A DNA stretch of 64,000 nucleotides from Brasenia schreberi (GCA_036023115.1 JAYKKT010000090.1:30620501-30684500), one strand, 5' to 3'. Counted from the stretch's first letter, positions 12,352-24,241 are shown. Notes: a model not told the origin generated them from the letters alone. A program made the numbers and translations.

Positions 12352-12605
12352 TTGGCGAGAACGTAGAAAAGATGAGGTCATTTTTGAAAATCTCCAGCAT
12401 GATACTGCACGAAGGACGACGCTGAAAACATGAGGTCATGTTGAATGTGACCTACGGTGAGTCGACAGCCATACTTGTGATTTGGAAGCCATGCATGCGT
12501 TACGTTCTCGCCAAGTGTTGGGTAGGTAACATGCAAGGCATCTTGGCGTGCATGATTTGAGACCACGCAGAGAGACGCTGATTTGAGACCACGCAGAGAG
12601 ACGCT
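12352..12605. repeat. local repeats: inverted CTTGGCGAGAACGTA and 26-bp tandem pair
   Basis: CTTGGCGAGAACGTAG near 12352 is inverted as TTACGTTCTCGCCAAG near 12500. Immediately downstream a 26-bp unit starting GATTTGAGACCACG is perfectly duplicated (12554-12579 and 12580-12605). No coding meaning was seen. Confidence 0.75.
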
Positions 12606-12619
12606 TGGAGAGAGAATTC

Positions 12620-13827
12620 CTTTCCGAACAAACAGGAGAACAAGACGTTGAAATAGATGTATTTACAAAAGATATTCCTGAACATTCAGCAATAATCACG
12701 AAGACTCCATTGCTTATCTGTTTTAACAAAATGCATCCAACTTCAAGACACTGTTGCATGAGAACCAAGCTTTTTTTTCAAGGTAAACAATTTGAAAATT
12801 GTTGATATGGATAACCATGAGGCTGACAGATGAATGATCATAAGGAAATGGCGTTGCATCTAGGAGCACAGCCACAATGTCTGCCTTGGGCTGCTATGCC
12901 AGTCCTTCATTGTGATTTCTAGCATGTTGAGAAGTTGACGGAAGTATTTCAAAACGTTTGCAAATTTTTTGTCGGCCTAGTTTCATGGCCTCAGTGGCAT
13001 GGCTATTTAATTTTCAACAAACTAGTCATTCTGCTACTGAAAGAGAGCAGTTCTAATTAAGAACGGTGGACCATTTTCTGTCCAAGGAACCTAAAGATCA
13101 TTCATCATTAGGATGGTTTCCATCCAAAACCGAACAAATTGAACAGTATGGGCCCATGTGATGTGGGATGACATAATCTGATAAGTTGAAAGTAAGTCAA
13201 GCTTCAAATGAATGGTCAAGAACAAAAGGCTATTTCCAAGCGTCCATATACACTACGTGGGTCAACCATATTGCAATTTGGCTTTACAAGTACTGTGATA
13301 TTAACTCTGTAAAGGCAAGATTATAGTTTAGTGTTTTCTTTCCACATGTTTGAGATACTTCTCTCCCCCTTTTGTAGCTATTGTCCTCTAATTTCTAACT
13401 TGAGTGACTGCCTGCAAATGCCCTATAACAGCCTTATATGTATCTCTCCCATGTTTATATTGGCATCACTAAGTTTTTCTCGAATAATCTTCGTTATAGA
13501 TTTAAAGTAAGTTGCCAATACTAGCTCAAATTTTCGACTAAGAGAATGGCCTTCATCGAAACCGTTAATTTTTATGGTGGATGGCATCTGAAGTCCTTTA
13601 ATATATATAGTTTATCTGAAACACCTGGTAGCGAATTCAGTACAAAATCCGCTGTCCAAAATGATATCAAGATAAAATTCAGGCGGCAATATAGTTTTTA
13701 CATACTGAAAAACATCGACGAATATCCTCATGCGAGTTTGATATCTGAATTTGAATTTCATGCAATATCCAGATGCGGTTTTAGTTTTGCATTTCATGTT
13801 TGAATCCAGAAGAAAATCCACGCCATT
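12620..13827. other. intergenic, nothing recognised
   Basis: No gene or defined repeat was recognised. Confidence 0.35.
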
Positions 13828-13835
13828 ATTGGCAG

Positions 13836-14591
13836 CAGTGTTATGCGTATTGCTTCTTATCGTATTATCGTGCGATACGAACTGCGTGTGATACACCCTA
13901 TTTTATAAAAACAAACGATTTTCTAAAGTCATGGCACTAAGCCCAACCACCAAAACAACGTAAGAACCAAACATAAGTGATTTTCTTAAGGCACATAGAT
14001 TCTTAGCATTCATGTAACCAAAAGCAAAAGGATTCTGGGCATTCACGTAGGCAAAATGTCTGAGTCCGGGTCTCAGAGAGAGAAATGGGGAACAAGAAGA
14101 ACCACACTCCAAAGAGAAAAAACAGACCATTGAAGCAACGATATTATGATGGTAATTAACAAAGTCTTTTTACCACATTATCTCTAGATAATCATTTTTA
14201 AATCAATTCTAAACAATCTTTAATCCTTACTAACTTTCTACCAACCTATGTATATGAAATTGAGGAAGAATGCATTAGCATGTTCAGAGAAGCCACCTTT
14301 TGCTGATCTTCTGTGATGCCTTTTCTAGCATGACTAGATAGTGCCATCATTGATTTCTTTAGAAATTTTTTGTTTTCAATCCATCTTCACATCATTAATG
14401 TTCAATGGATGATCCAATGTTTACTCAAATTTTGATTTATAAGAATTATTTAGAATTGTTCTTGATTTTTACTAATTTTTCTTGAATTTTTTAATGTTTT
14501 TTATTTTAAAATATTTTTTTTTAAATTTACGATACGATACACGTCTCACGAAGAAAGATATACATGATACAATACGATATAAACAACATTG
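13836..14591. mobile_element. non-autonomous hAT-like element, 756 bp
   Basis: The element starts CAGTGTTATG and ends ...AACAACATTG (inverse CAATGTTGTT), giving short imperfect terminal inverted repeats. It is flanked by an exact 8-bp duplication, ATTGGCAG at 13828-13835 and 14592-14599. GATACG/CGTATCG motifs are concentrated near both ends. An 8-bp duplication with CAGTG-type termini fits the hAT superfamily. No transposase frame is present, so it would need a partner for movement. Confidence 0.8.
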
Positions 14592-14599
14592 ATTGGCAG

Positions 14600-15588
14600 T
14601 GTTCAAATAGGTTGAATTTGATGAACCAGTAACCCACCCAAATTCAAATGTTTTTACATCCTTAAAACAGGGAAGGATAGTACCAATTTCCTCATCTGTA
14701 AAATACCTATGCATGTCCATTAGCAGAAGTTATCTACAAGGCTCCAAGTGGTAAGAGAATTCAAGAAAAAGTAAATCCTTAAGGTCAGACATTGTGTGCA
14801 AATGCGTATGGCTGAAGTTTGGATGGAAGTTAATGACAGTTCTCTATTAGGCCAGAATCGTTGTTCCCAGAAAAAACTTGTAGAAGCCGCCATAATCAAA
14901 TTGTTTAATATACAATCAGTCAAAAATTTTCATATTGATTAACGGTGAAAAAAGGTTTGCTTTACCAGGGATGGTTGGAACCAACAAAACCCAGCTTGCC
15001 AGAAATTGAGAGTTCAGGTAGGTCTGGATCTCGGATGATTCTTAAGTTTGACATGTTCATGCATTTGTTTTGGTTAGAATATCCCCATCGTCAATGAGAA
15101 TAATGAGTTCCCAACAAACAGTAGCAAACTCAGATTTTTCATCCCCATTCTCAAAGATGAATGGTTCAGATGTCTGAGCAATCCCAGCTTTAAAGAGAAT
15201 ATTTTAATAGAAAAGCACCATGGAAGCATCAAATTTCTTGTATGGCCTTCATCAGATGAATGGTTTGATTGTAGTTTTGTGATGTGAATTTACAATGGTT
15301 GCATTGCATGAATCTTTGCTAAATGAAATCCAGACTTGGCAGAATTGCAGAAGATAGACGTTCGCATACCTGGAAAATTATCTGGGAGTAGTTTGGTTCG
15401 GATAAGCAATACCAATCGATCTTCACTATCTTCTATTCACATCCATTGCTATTTATACAAACCATATATGTACAGTTAGCACCGCACCTTGGGGACAAAT
15501 TTATGTACACAAATCAACAAGATGCTTTATGTTCACAAGAATTGTTTCCATTACATTATTCTTCGTCTGCTTGTAAATACTAAACTGA
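14600..15588. other. 3' flank of the carrier gene
   Basis: Downstream of the minus-strand carrier stop codon. No other gene or bounded repeat was seen. Confidence 0.35.
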
Positions 15589-18500
15589 TCAGGTTTTCAG
15601 CTTCTGATGAAATCCATAACCATATGTGTTAGCAAGCCGATGAAGTTGATCATATCCTGAAAGAACTCCCGCACCTGCAACCCCAAGAAGCATATTGGCC
15701 GTTACTCCATTAAAAAGTGCACGGGCACCCTCTTGACAGATTATTTGCCGAAATGCATCCATTGTGCCTCGGTACTTGATTGCATGCCCAGAAGTCAGCA
15801 TCATTCGTCGACGAACAGTATCAAATGGATATGCGCAAAGACCGGAAAACGTGACCACACTCCAACCCAGGAAAAAGCTTGCCAAAAAGTTTCCCTGTAA
15901 AGAAATGGATATCAATTTTAAGAACACTCCAACCCAGGATATTATTTAACCTTCAGACTTGTAGGAACCACAGCACAGAGCTTGTGAACATGATACCACA
16001 TGCATGTATCCGCACGTGCAAGGACACTAAAGCTACTTCCCAAAACAAATTGATTCAACAAACATCATGAAAATGGTACAGAAATATGTATAGATGAAAC
16101 GAACATGAAATGAAATCAGATCATTATGCTATGGCATGTAGTTAAAGTATTGCTCATATAAAAGAACAATTTGCCGAGAAACAGTGGTGCAAACAAGGAT
16201 GTGATTATTAGAACAGAATATGAATCTTTGAACCATATCATTATTTCTAGAAATTAACATAAGGTTCTAAACAGAGAAGCAAAAGAATTTGTACCTCCAA
16301 TTGTCCAACAAGAACAATTGGCTTCATAGTGTCATAAATTCCAAAGTATAGTCCTCTGTAGAGTGTAATTCCCATAATTGAAACACTGAAACCTCGATAC
16401 AGACCCACAATTCCATCGGTTTGAAGTGTCCTCTTGTAAACATCAAGCAGTCCCTTAAACTGGCGATGACTGCTAGTTTCGTAACATATGGTGTCTGTTG
16501 CAAGGCGAGTACGAGCATAGTCCAAATGGTAGAGAAGTAAAGAAGTTGTAGCACCAGCTACACTACCGGATGCAACATTCCCTGCTAACGTCTTCAGATA
16601 GCCATCTTTCTCCTTTGAGCAGCCAAATATGCTCCGAAAATAATCCTTAAATGCAAAGTTAAGTGCCTGCCAATAAAAACCCTATATAAGTAAGACTACC
16701 TATTCCACACGAAATTAAAAGCAAAAAGTGCACAAAATATAAGCATCTCGAAAGCTCAACCAAGATAACAATTTCCAACTTTGGGACCCAGATGAACCAC
16801 ATCTCGGATGGTAGTTAAAGATCAGGTACTGGTTGAAGAAATTGAAATGCAAGGTATATCCTTAAGGTTTTTAAGGAGAACAAAGACCTTCTAATACACC
16901 CAGAAGAGTAAGGCAGACAAATGAAATTGTTCTATATTCACACCCAGAAGATTAACTGCAGAAAATATCAGTCATATGTGAAAAAGGTAGGTCTACCACA
17001 GAAGATACAGAGAAAGAGAAAGCACTAGAGATGAGAAACCTAGCACATAATTGGAGAAGCCGATCTTACCAGTTTCGGTGCATATAAGTTTGCGCGAGAC
17101 ACAAATACAGAGTAATTAATTTGTTCATCTAAATGTATCTCGCTCAAACACCGTTAATCTAACCTTGCAATAACATAGTTTCCATGAAGAGTGAAGGCAT
17201 AATGGGTAAAGGCCCAGCATGATGGTATACCATGTCGGTCCAATTGCAACCACGTATCTGGAAGCTAATGTATGGATGAAATGAGGTGAACTCAAGGAAA
17301 GCATTCACACTGGGTAAAACCTAACATGCTTGCTAACTCATGGAATAAAGTCCCATGAGAAGCATCATCAAGAGACAAGCTAATGAAGCACTTGGAAATC
17401 CAATTGAGCATGACTTGCACAAGTCAATCGGTTTAGGAATGTGAACATGAAGGTTGTAAGCTATACATGTCCAAAATCAAGTGAAGATACCAGACATATC
17501 AAACCGTATCAAAACATTGCTAAACGGAAATTGCAAGGTTCTATTGAAGTTTTCTCACCTTTGAGAGAGTGGTCCGACCCCGTCTAGTATGGGAAAAGGC
17601 TTAGTTGTTGTTGTTGTTGTTGAGAGAGTGGTCACCAAATTTTACTCCACTATCCCTCATTTGCTAGTCAACTCGCCTTGATACACATCAACACCTCGAG
17701 GAGGCCATATTTGTTGGTCTAAGGGTTGTGCTAAAGAGTGTTAAGTGGTGTTTACAGACAGGTTAGCAAGATAACGTAATGAGAGGTTGAGAGCATTACA
17801 AGGAGATCGTATGAATGCCAAACGTGGAGGGTAGTCCCAATAATTAACAGCCATACCTTGGGAGGCAATAAAACTGGAATCGAGATTGCAAATCAAGGAA
17901 TGGGTGGCTCGATTTCTTCTAGAGAGATCAAGCATACGAAGAATTGCTTTTCTAGCAAAGTACATGAAAGGGCTTGCACAACATTCATCATTGGTTGTAA
18001 TTGCCCATGACTATCTATAAATATAGGTGATGCTCTACTGTAAATCACACATGATGAATGAGTTTCTCTGCAGTCTAGCTCTCTCTCCATAGCGCTAGGG
18101 TCGGAGAACCCTCTTAGGAGGTCATACCGTCTTCCTCTCTCCCCAATCTATATTCTTCTTGTATTGCTCCTCTACCATCCTATTTTCCTATATATGGGTC
18201 ATACTTGTCCTACTTTCCCATAGGCAACCAAAATACTAGCCAAAGGGATTGTGCTAGTCAACCCCTTGCAGAACATCAGTCGGCTACTCCATTGAAGGGG
18301 ATTTCTCCAACGAGCTTTAATTGCCAAAGCAATTTCATCAGCTTGAATTTTTTAAAAAGGGGCTTTCAGGTTGGATCCTACCATCTTGGCATCAGAGCTG
18401 TAAGACCCAGAAACATCATCATTTAGTAACTATGTTATCAATAGTGGTTAACAGGCTATTAGTGCTTGACCATAATATAAAGGTAGTGGAGATATAGAAA

Positions 18501-21128
18501 GGACATAAGGGATTTAGCAAAACACTATCATTAAAATTTAAAAATCCAAAAAGTATGTAAAGAATTATCTGATTTCTGAAAAGCAAGAAACATATGCCCA
18601 CCACATTCACAAGTATCAATCAATCTAGACAAGTAAAACGGAAACAATGTCAATCCATCTCAAGGACGCATATGTTGTCTACATTGAAAGGAGCAAAACA
18701 TAAACCATGTCAATGCTTCTCAAGATCACATACTTTAAACAAAAATTAGAAATTAATACAACAAGAATGAAAACCCCCTCTCAAATTGAGTAACTAGTTT
18801 ATAGAGTAGACAAAGAAGTTTAGATTTTAACTTTACAGGTGTTACTTGTACACGTCAAGTGCTGTTTAGAAAAGTCAAAAAGTCCATGGAGGTCTATTAA
18901 TGTCAAAATCAGCTGAAGCTAAACAACATGTTGAATCAAAAGGAACAATACCAAATGGAATCAAGGAACTTGGGACTTTTGACACCTTGGAGAGAATAAT
19001 TGCCAAATCCTACTTAACGAGCACATGATTTCAATCCAGTTGGCCAATAGAAACATGTTGACAATTTAAGGAGGCCAAATAGGTCAATCTAAGGGTAGTC
19101 CACTATTTAAGTGGTGGTTATAAAGTGAATTGCGGAGGGGATGAATTGAGGAGGTTAAGAGCCAAACAGTGAGGTTAATCTCCACAGTTACCATCCTGTA
19201 AGAGATATTACATCTGAAATTCAAATTTCAGACCAAGGAATGGATAGTATTGCTTCTAAGGAGATCAAAGGCTAAAAATTTCTCTCCAAGGCACATCAAG
19301 GGCTCTTGCTATATAGCTTGTTGCGCAAGATTCAGCAAATGTTCATAATTTCTCATCATTGCCTATAAATATGGATCATACTTCCCTGTAAGCCATATTG
19401 TGATGAATAAAGTGAAGCTCTCCCTCCCTCCCCATAGCTCGATTTTCCAAAACCCTCTTAGGAGCTTATCTCCCATTCTCCCTTCTCTACCATCCAATTT
19501 TCATGTCTGCCACATCCTACCTCCCATAAGCCACAAAGCTGCACTGGAAAGTGTCCTAAGCAACCACTGGAGAAGGAGATTCCTCTGAAGAGTTTCAATC
19601 AACGAAAGCAACGTTTACCAGAGTCATATTTTCTCACCAAGGCACTGTTGGATCAGGTCCTACTAGTAGTTCTTGGTACAGATCTTCCCTGTAGATAGGG
19701 GCAAAAGTATAGTTTCCCGAGTTGAGGACAACCTGAGGCAACAAAAAAGGACTGAAACTACCTAATAATGCAGTAGAGAAACTGACATATTACCAATTAG
19801 AGAAGGAGAGAATCAACTGACAGAAAGAATAGAGGAAGGGATTCAGAGGAACTACGTTGTACAAAACTATGTTATCAATAGCGCGCTATAGCGGACGCTA
19901 TAGTGGGTAGTCCTTAGTGGGCGACCCGCCAAGGCTAAATTAGCGCCACAAACAGTGCTATAGCCGACCGCTATAGCGGTCCACTATAGCACTCTAAGCG
20001 GACGCTCATTTCGGATCGGATTGGGTCGGGTCGATCTGGATCCGTGTCGTGGGACCAATTGTTTCTCGAGATATGAAGTAGGTGGTTATTTTTGTCGATG
20101 TAGGGTAATCTACTTTTCCAATTTTGATGAGATTTTGTGCTAATGGAAAGCATTTTGTGTTTGAATATTTTATCTGATTTTTTATTATTCAGATCATTTG
20201 GGTTTCTTATTGTTTCGACCATTTCTTGTTGACACAAGAGTGGGGCTTATTGTCTTTGGTTTCTGTGGTTGTTTATTGGTCTTGCTGTTTATTTCCTTTA
20301 ATTTTTCCAGCAGCTAGTTAGTGGCATCATCTGTCTTTGAGAGGTTAAGATGCTGATATTCATTGTGTTGCATGATGATGATTTTGATGAGGATGATATC
20401 CGTCTTCGAGAGGTTAGGTGCTTGGTTTCTCACCTAGTTTACTAAGGTTGTCTAATGAGCACTCCGTATCTTCAGATCTGACAAACTTAAGTTGATGACC
20501 TGTGGGGAAGTTCCACGAATTGATTTGCGATCCTCATGGACGCTCGTGATCATTAATGAAATAACTATTGTTTCTTCTTCATTCATATATTTCATGCCCT
20601 CCAAAAGCTCTAAAACAAACCTGTACGGGCAAAACTTGATGTATCCTTTTGTTTAGGGTTTTGGTTATTGATGAAATGCATCCTCTTGGTAGCATTAGCT
20701 GCAACAGAATCTGGTTATGTGGGTTTATATGATTTGGCATAAATGAGGATTCAATATTGGTGGTTTGGAAATTTTAGTGACCTGGGATGAGAAATAGTGA
20801 GTAGCATGGATCAAGATTGCCATCTTTTGATCTCGACTCAACCATTTCTTACTCCAATTTGCTCATTTGAATCCTGCAATTGTTAAAGATAACCCTAGCA
20901 TGGATCAAGATATTCATGATTCAAATTGCAAAGTGTTCCTGTTGACTTTCTTTGCATGAACCTTGAATGTAGTGTCCCAAATGCCATGTTGTGTTAGGCA
21001 GACCCATGCTAATTATATTCTGAACAAAAAGTTATCTGCAAATTAATTGCTTCAGGACATTTGACTGCAAGCATAGCCATTTTCTGTTAACGGTTCTAGT
21101 GTTGGAGATGAATCATGAGAACCAGACC

Positions 21129-21212
<84 letters not shown>

Positions 21213-23086
21213 TTATATACATGCAGACGTACATTTTTATAAGTTTATGTTTATTAGTTTTATAACCTTACATATAAAATGTGAATAGATATATAAGATT
21301 GTATACTTATATGGATATAAATCTGGACAAGTATATAAGTTTATATATATGAGATTTCTAACCTCATTTACATATAAAATGTGGACTGTAGATCCAAATA
21401 ATCTGATGGCATAAATTAGAGAACCCATTATAAAAGAAGTGGTTGTGTTTCTTGATATTTCTTATAAATTAGAAAACCCATTATATATATATAATCATAA
21501 ATAAAAGTGTACTGCTAAATCCACTATATCCCCGCTACCCCTATATCAGGGTCGACCGCTAACAACCCGCTAACCGCTATTGATAACATAGGTACAAAAG
21601 GGTTCTCATTGATGAGAATTCAAGTACGGAGATCATGACCTTGCCTCTCATGGCAGTGGATCTACCCTTAGCATCATAGGTTCTCAAAAAATTTAACCAA
21701 CTGAATGCACGACCTCAGGAAATTAATACTTGCATGCCAGAGTAAAAATGTGTACTGACCTACTATAGAGAAACCATTGTCCTGCTGTCATAAGAATGTT
21801 CATTTGTATTTGAAAATAAATCTATGACATACCAAACTTTCCCTCTGGTTTTGTGATTATTTGGCAAATGCTGTTGTTACTATTACAGCCAAGTTTTAAT
21901 AGAAGGCTATGAATTTGAGTGTTGAAAGTTGGATGTTCTGTGCTTCCATTCGCAGTGCTAACAAATAAGGAAGGAATTTAGTCACATTAGCTTTAAAAAC
22001 TGAAGGTTGAAACCAGGAGTCCTAATGTAGTCCCTAACAGATTTGCAATTCTTGTTCACCTTCCCCGTTCTTTTAAAGGCAGAGAGAACCTTCATTGTTC
22101 TCCAGTATGTTCCATAAGAGAATATCTATCACAAGGCCAGATGGTTTCCTGTTATAGTCTCCCACATTACACAAATTTTAACAGGATATAGATTTAGAGG
22201 ATAATTATATGGATAAAAGCATATCTGATGGGATTCTATCCTCTCATTATGCTGGATGGCATCTTAACTTCTGCAGTTCATGATTTCAAGTTCAACAGAG
22301 ATCTGAAATTTTCAATATAGACATCTAAAATAGCCCAATTCTAGAGGAAGCGTAATAAAACGATTGACTTCGCTGACTATTGCAAAGGCTATAACAAGTG
22401 ACCATGGTAGAATGAGTTCACTAACATAACGAAAGATGAATCGGTCCATGGCACAACTCCTAAGAGGTCAATAGGACATTGCTAATTGTGCAAGTCAAAA
22501 ACGTTCTTGTTGTCTTTAGAACTATCCACTAGAACAGCATCTTCACTAAAAGAGAATTGCTGCAGAGCATATAGAAATGAAACGTTAAAAATGGTATGGA
22601 ATCCAGTTGATCTAGGAGCACGCACAAACACACGCTGCACGCACATACACACAGAGTAATTCCAAAAGCTCAATTACGTCGAGGAAGGAAGAAATGATTG
22701 GGTTGCTCCAAAAAACTCCAATATACCAACAAACCCGCAATGAATGGCAAAAGAAAGAAGGCAATATATCAAACAAGTATCAGAAGAAGGGGAGCAAACG
22801 AGCGGAGGAAAAGAATCACCTGAGTGGGGAAATAGCGAAGGACGTTGGCATGGTTTCCCCGCCAGAAAGAGAGAGCACCTTCTTCTCTAAGAACCCTTTT
22901 GAAGCAATCTCCGACGCCACGATAAGGGTGGCATAGCAGCCCTCTTTTCTGCAACTCCCCTTGATTCTGAAGAAGAAGCTTCACCCTCTCGATCGGCGCG
23001 GCCCCGCTTTTAGCGATGGCCGCGGCGGCGCCACCCATAACGAAATCCGCCACCAAATTCTGCGAAGCGTCGTTCTTCACCATCAT
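15589..23086 (-). CDS. ER-ANT1: ER-ANT1-type ADP/ATP carrier (mitochondrial carrier family)
   Basis: Three exons (23086-22820, 16666-16295, 15894-15589) join in phase 0 and encode 314 residues. Splice sites are CAG|GT, GGCAG|GCA, GAG|GTAC and ACAG|GGA. Three carrier repeats are visible. The first has PIERVK at 31-36, the second HLDYARTR around 137-143, and the third PFDTV at 236-240 running into RRRMML at 241-246. ADP/ATP carriers have the signature RRRMMM. The final Leu, the SKEKDGYLK segment and the lack of a long targeting extension fit the endoplasmic-reticulum form ER-ANT1 better than the mitochondrial AACs. The family exchanges ATP for ADP across a membrane. The start MMVKND (23086) aligns with the family. 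The frame stays open to 23281 with other Met codons, so a longer start cannot be excluded. Confidence 0.88.
15895..16294 (-). other. intron 2 of the ER-ANT1-type gene
   Basis: A 400-bp GT-AG intron between the second and third exons. No repeat was recognised. Confidence 0.8.
17574..17619 (+). mobile_element. 46-bp RTE LINE 3'-end insertion with 13-bp target duplication
   Basis: The insert CCGACCCCGTCTAGTATGGG...AAGGCTTAG(TTG)n matches the inverse of the 3' end of the LINE at 36476 (..CCGTCTAGTATGTGG..TTTAG then TTG repeats). It is bracketed by a perfect direct repeat TTGAGAGAGTGGT (17561-17573 and 17620-17632). This is a very severely 5'-truncated insertion. Confidence 0.85.
17711..18398 (+). 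mobile_element. LTR-like segment A followed by primer-site-like motif
   Basis: The segment starts near TGTTGGTCTAAGGG and has a TATA-like CTATAAATATAGG near 18015. It ends close to TTGGCATCAGAGC (18386-18398), which resembles the initiator-tRNA primer site TGGTATCAGAGC. It shares several blocks, in the same order, with the segment at 19075-19690. It is probably a Ty1/copia-type LTR remnant. No gag or pol was found with it. Confidence 0.5.
18431..18475 (+). mobile_element. orphan terminal repeat of the CTATGTTATCAATAG family
   Basis: CTATGTTATCAATAG at 18431 matches the first 15 of 17 terminal bases of the element at 19867-21591. It is followed by TGGTTAACAGGC, not by the body of that copy. 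No partner end was found nearby, so it is a truncated relic or a member whose second end is lost. Confidence 0.55.
19075..19690 (+). mobile_element. LTR-like segment B, diverged relative of segment A
   Basis: It has GTCAATCTAAGGG near the start, a TATA-like CCTATAAATATGG near 19366, ACCCTCTTAGGAG near 19453 and a degenerate TTGGTACAGATCTT at its end (19672-19687). The same series of motifs occurs in segment A. Both lie on the plus strand inside the carrier intron. Confidence 0.5.
19867..21591. mobile_element. hAT-like TIR element, 1,725 bp, in carrier intron
   Basis: A perfect 17-bp terminal inverted repeat, CTATGTTATCAATAGCG at the left and CGCTATTGATAACATAG at the right, is flanked by an exact 8-bp duplication, GTACAAAA (19859-19866 and 21592-21599). 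Subterminal sequence is rich in GCTATAGCGG-type motifs on the left and CCGCTA on the right. The interior has a ~77-bp (TA)n tract (21131-21207) and no transposase. The 8-bp target duplication suggests the hAT superfamily. The terminal bases are not the usual CAGNG, so the superfamily call is inference. Confidence 0.85.
21131..21207. repeat. (TA)n microsatellite
   Basis: About 77 bases of pure TA inside the TIR element. Confidence 0.95.
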
Positions 23087-23564
23087 CCTTCCCTTTCCTC
23101 CTACTTTAACTCTTCTGCCCTTCTTCCAATTCACGATTTCTCCCCCTGATTTTGATGAAGAAAATGATGGTGTGAAGAGGGTAGAGAGAAAAATGATGGT
23201 GTGAAGAAGTCGATTCCTTCTCCTCTTCATTGGCACACAATGAGCCGATCCAAGTGGAGGAAGAAAGAGCGTACCATACAAGCCTGATAACGGTACAAAC
23301 TACCACTCATGAGAGAGAGAGACATGCTGCACTCCTGAGAGAGATCAGAGCTAAATCGTTGTAATCTTGGAAATAAGAAATGAACCACAAAAAGCTGAGG
23401 CAGTTAATTGTTGTAGTCCTCGTCCGCGCGGATTTCTTTCCTTTTCGAGTCAATTTCCTTCCGCCAGAAAGTTTTGACGACACAACATCATTCTGAGGCT
23501 GCTGAGTTACCAACAGGAAATAAAAAAAATGGAAAATCCATGGAGCCTTACCAGTTACCAGTAC
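23087..23564 (-). promoter_or_regulatory. 5' region of the ER-ANT1-type gene
   Basis: The region upstream of the chosen start should hold the 5' UTR and promoter. A GAGAGAGAGA tract lies at about 23309-23322. No clear TATA box was seen. Confidence 0.35.
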
Positions 23565-24226
23565 TGTCACAGTAATTTTTCTTCTCCGGAATCTCACGAA
23601 CAACTTACCTGTGATGGCAAAGTATCACGCTTGACACTTTCAGCCCGAACTTTCTCTACGCGTGCCGCTGTTCACCTGGTCAGATCTGGTGATCGGATGC
23701 ACATCATCTCTTGCGGAACTCTTCTCCACTTGCCGAAGACCTCACACACGTGCTGGATCGTCATAAGACACAATCGGTTTATGAAGAAGCAGAATCTTTG
23801 GACTGCACTTTACAAGACAGCACAAGACTCTCGGCTGAACTGAACTTGGCTGGTCTTCACCCTCACGTGAAGCCCCTGCACTACCTGGTCCTCTTTAGGA
23901 CGTATAGGACACTCACTCACTTAGAAGACTCGTGGACTAGAACACTCACTCAAGACTAGAGCTAGGAACTTGATCTCACATCAACCTCCTTTAGCTTCAC
24001 CCGCCTACCCTTATTTATAGGGCTGGGCTGGGTCTAACCACCAGCAACTAACTAGAGTGGATATTTATAGGTTTCCGCATTGAAGATCAAGAACGAAGAC
24101 AGTTCACCGTGAAGAACAGTGAACCGGAAGCGTTCTGCGCAGAGGAGAGACGACTGAGGTGAGCTGAGGAAGTTCATCTGTCATCACAGGTAATTAAATC
24201 CGAATTTTCGATTTAAATCTGTGACA
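23565..24226. mobile_element. chromovirus LTR-related segment with internal inversion
   Basis: The segment starts TGTCACAG and ends CTGTGACA, the terminal pair expected for this LTR family, and is followed by a primer site. Its last ~160 bases match the family's LTR 3' end on the plus strand. The central part, however, matches the other LTRs in the opposite orientation: TTACCTGTGATGGCA near 23612, and 'ttatttatagggctgggctgggtctaaccacc' versus 'ctatttataaccatggctggatctaaccacc' at ~33838. It looks like a rearranged LTR. Confidence 0.55.
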
Positions 24227-24229
24227 ATT

Positions 24230-24241
24230 TGGTATCAGAGC
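24230..24241 (+). other. primer binding site
   Basis: TGGTATCAGAGC, the usual plant LTR-retrotransposon site complementary to initiator Met tRNA, lies three bases after the LTR end. Confidence 0.85.

Larger units (their letters stand above)
16667..22819 (-). other. intron 1 of the ER-ANT1-type gene, filled with insertions
   Basis: A 6,153-bp GT-AG intron. It holds a 46-bp LINE tail, two LTR-like segments, a hAT-like TIR element and a related TIR end. The carrier exons themselves remain intact. Confidence 0.8.

Noticed and set aside
12151..12439. Open frames on both strands of the TA/GA microsatellite
   Set aside because: The protein is only Ile-Tyr and Arg-Glu dipeptide runs from the simple repeat.
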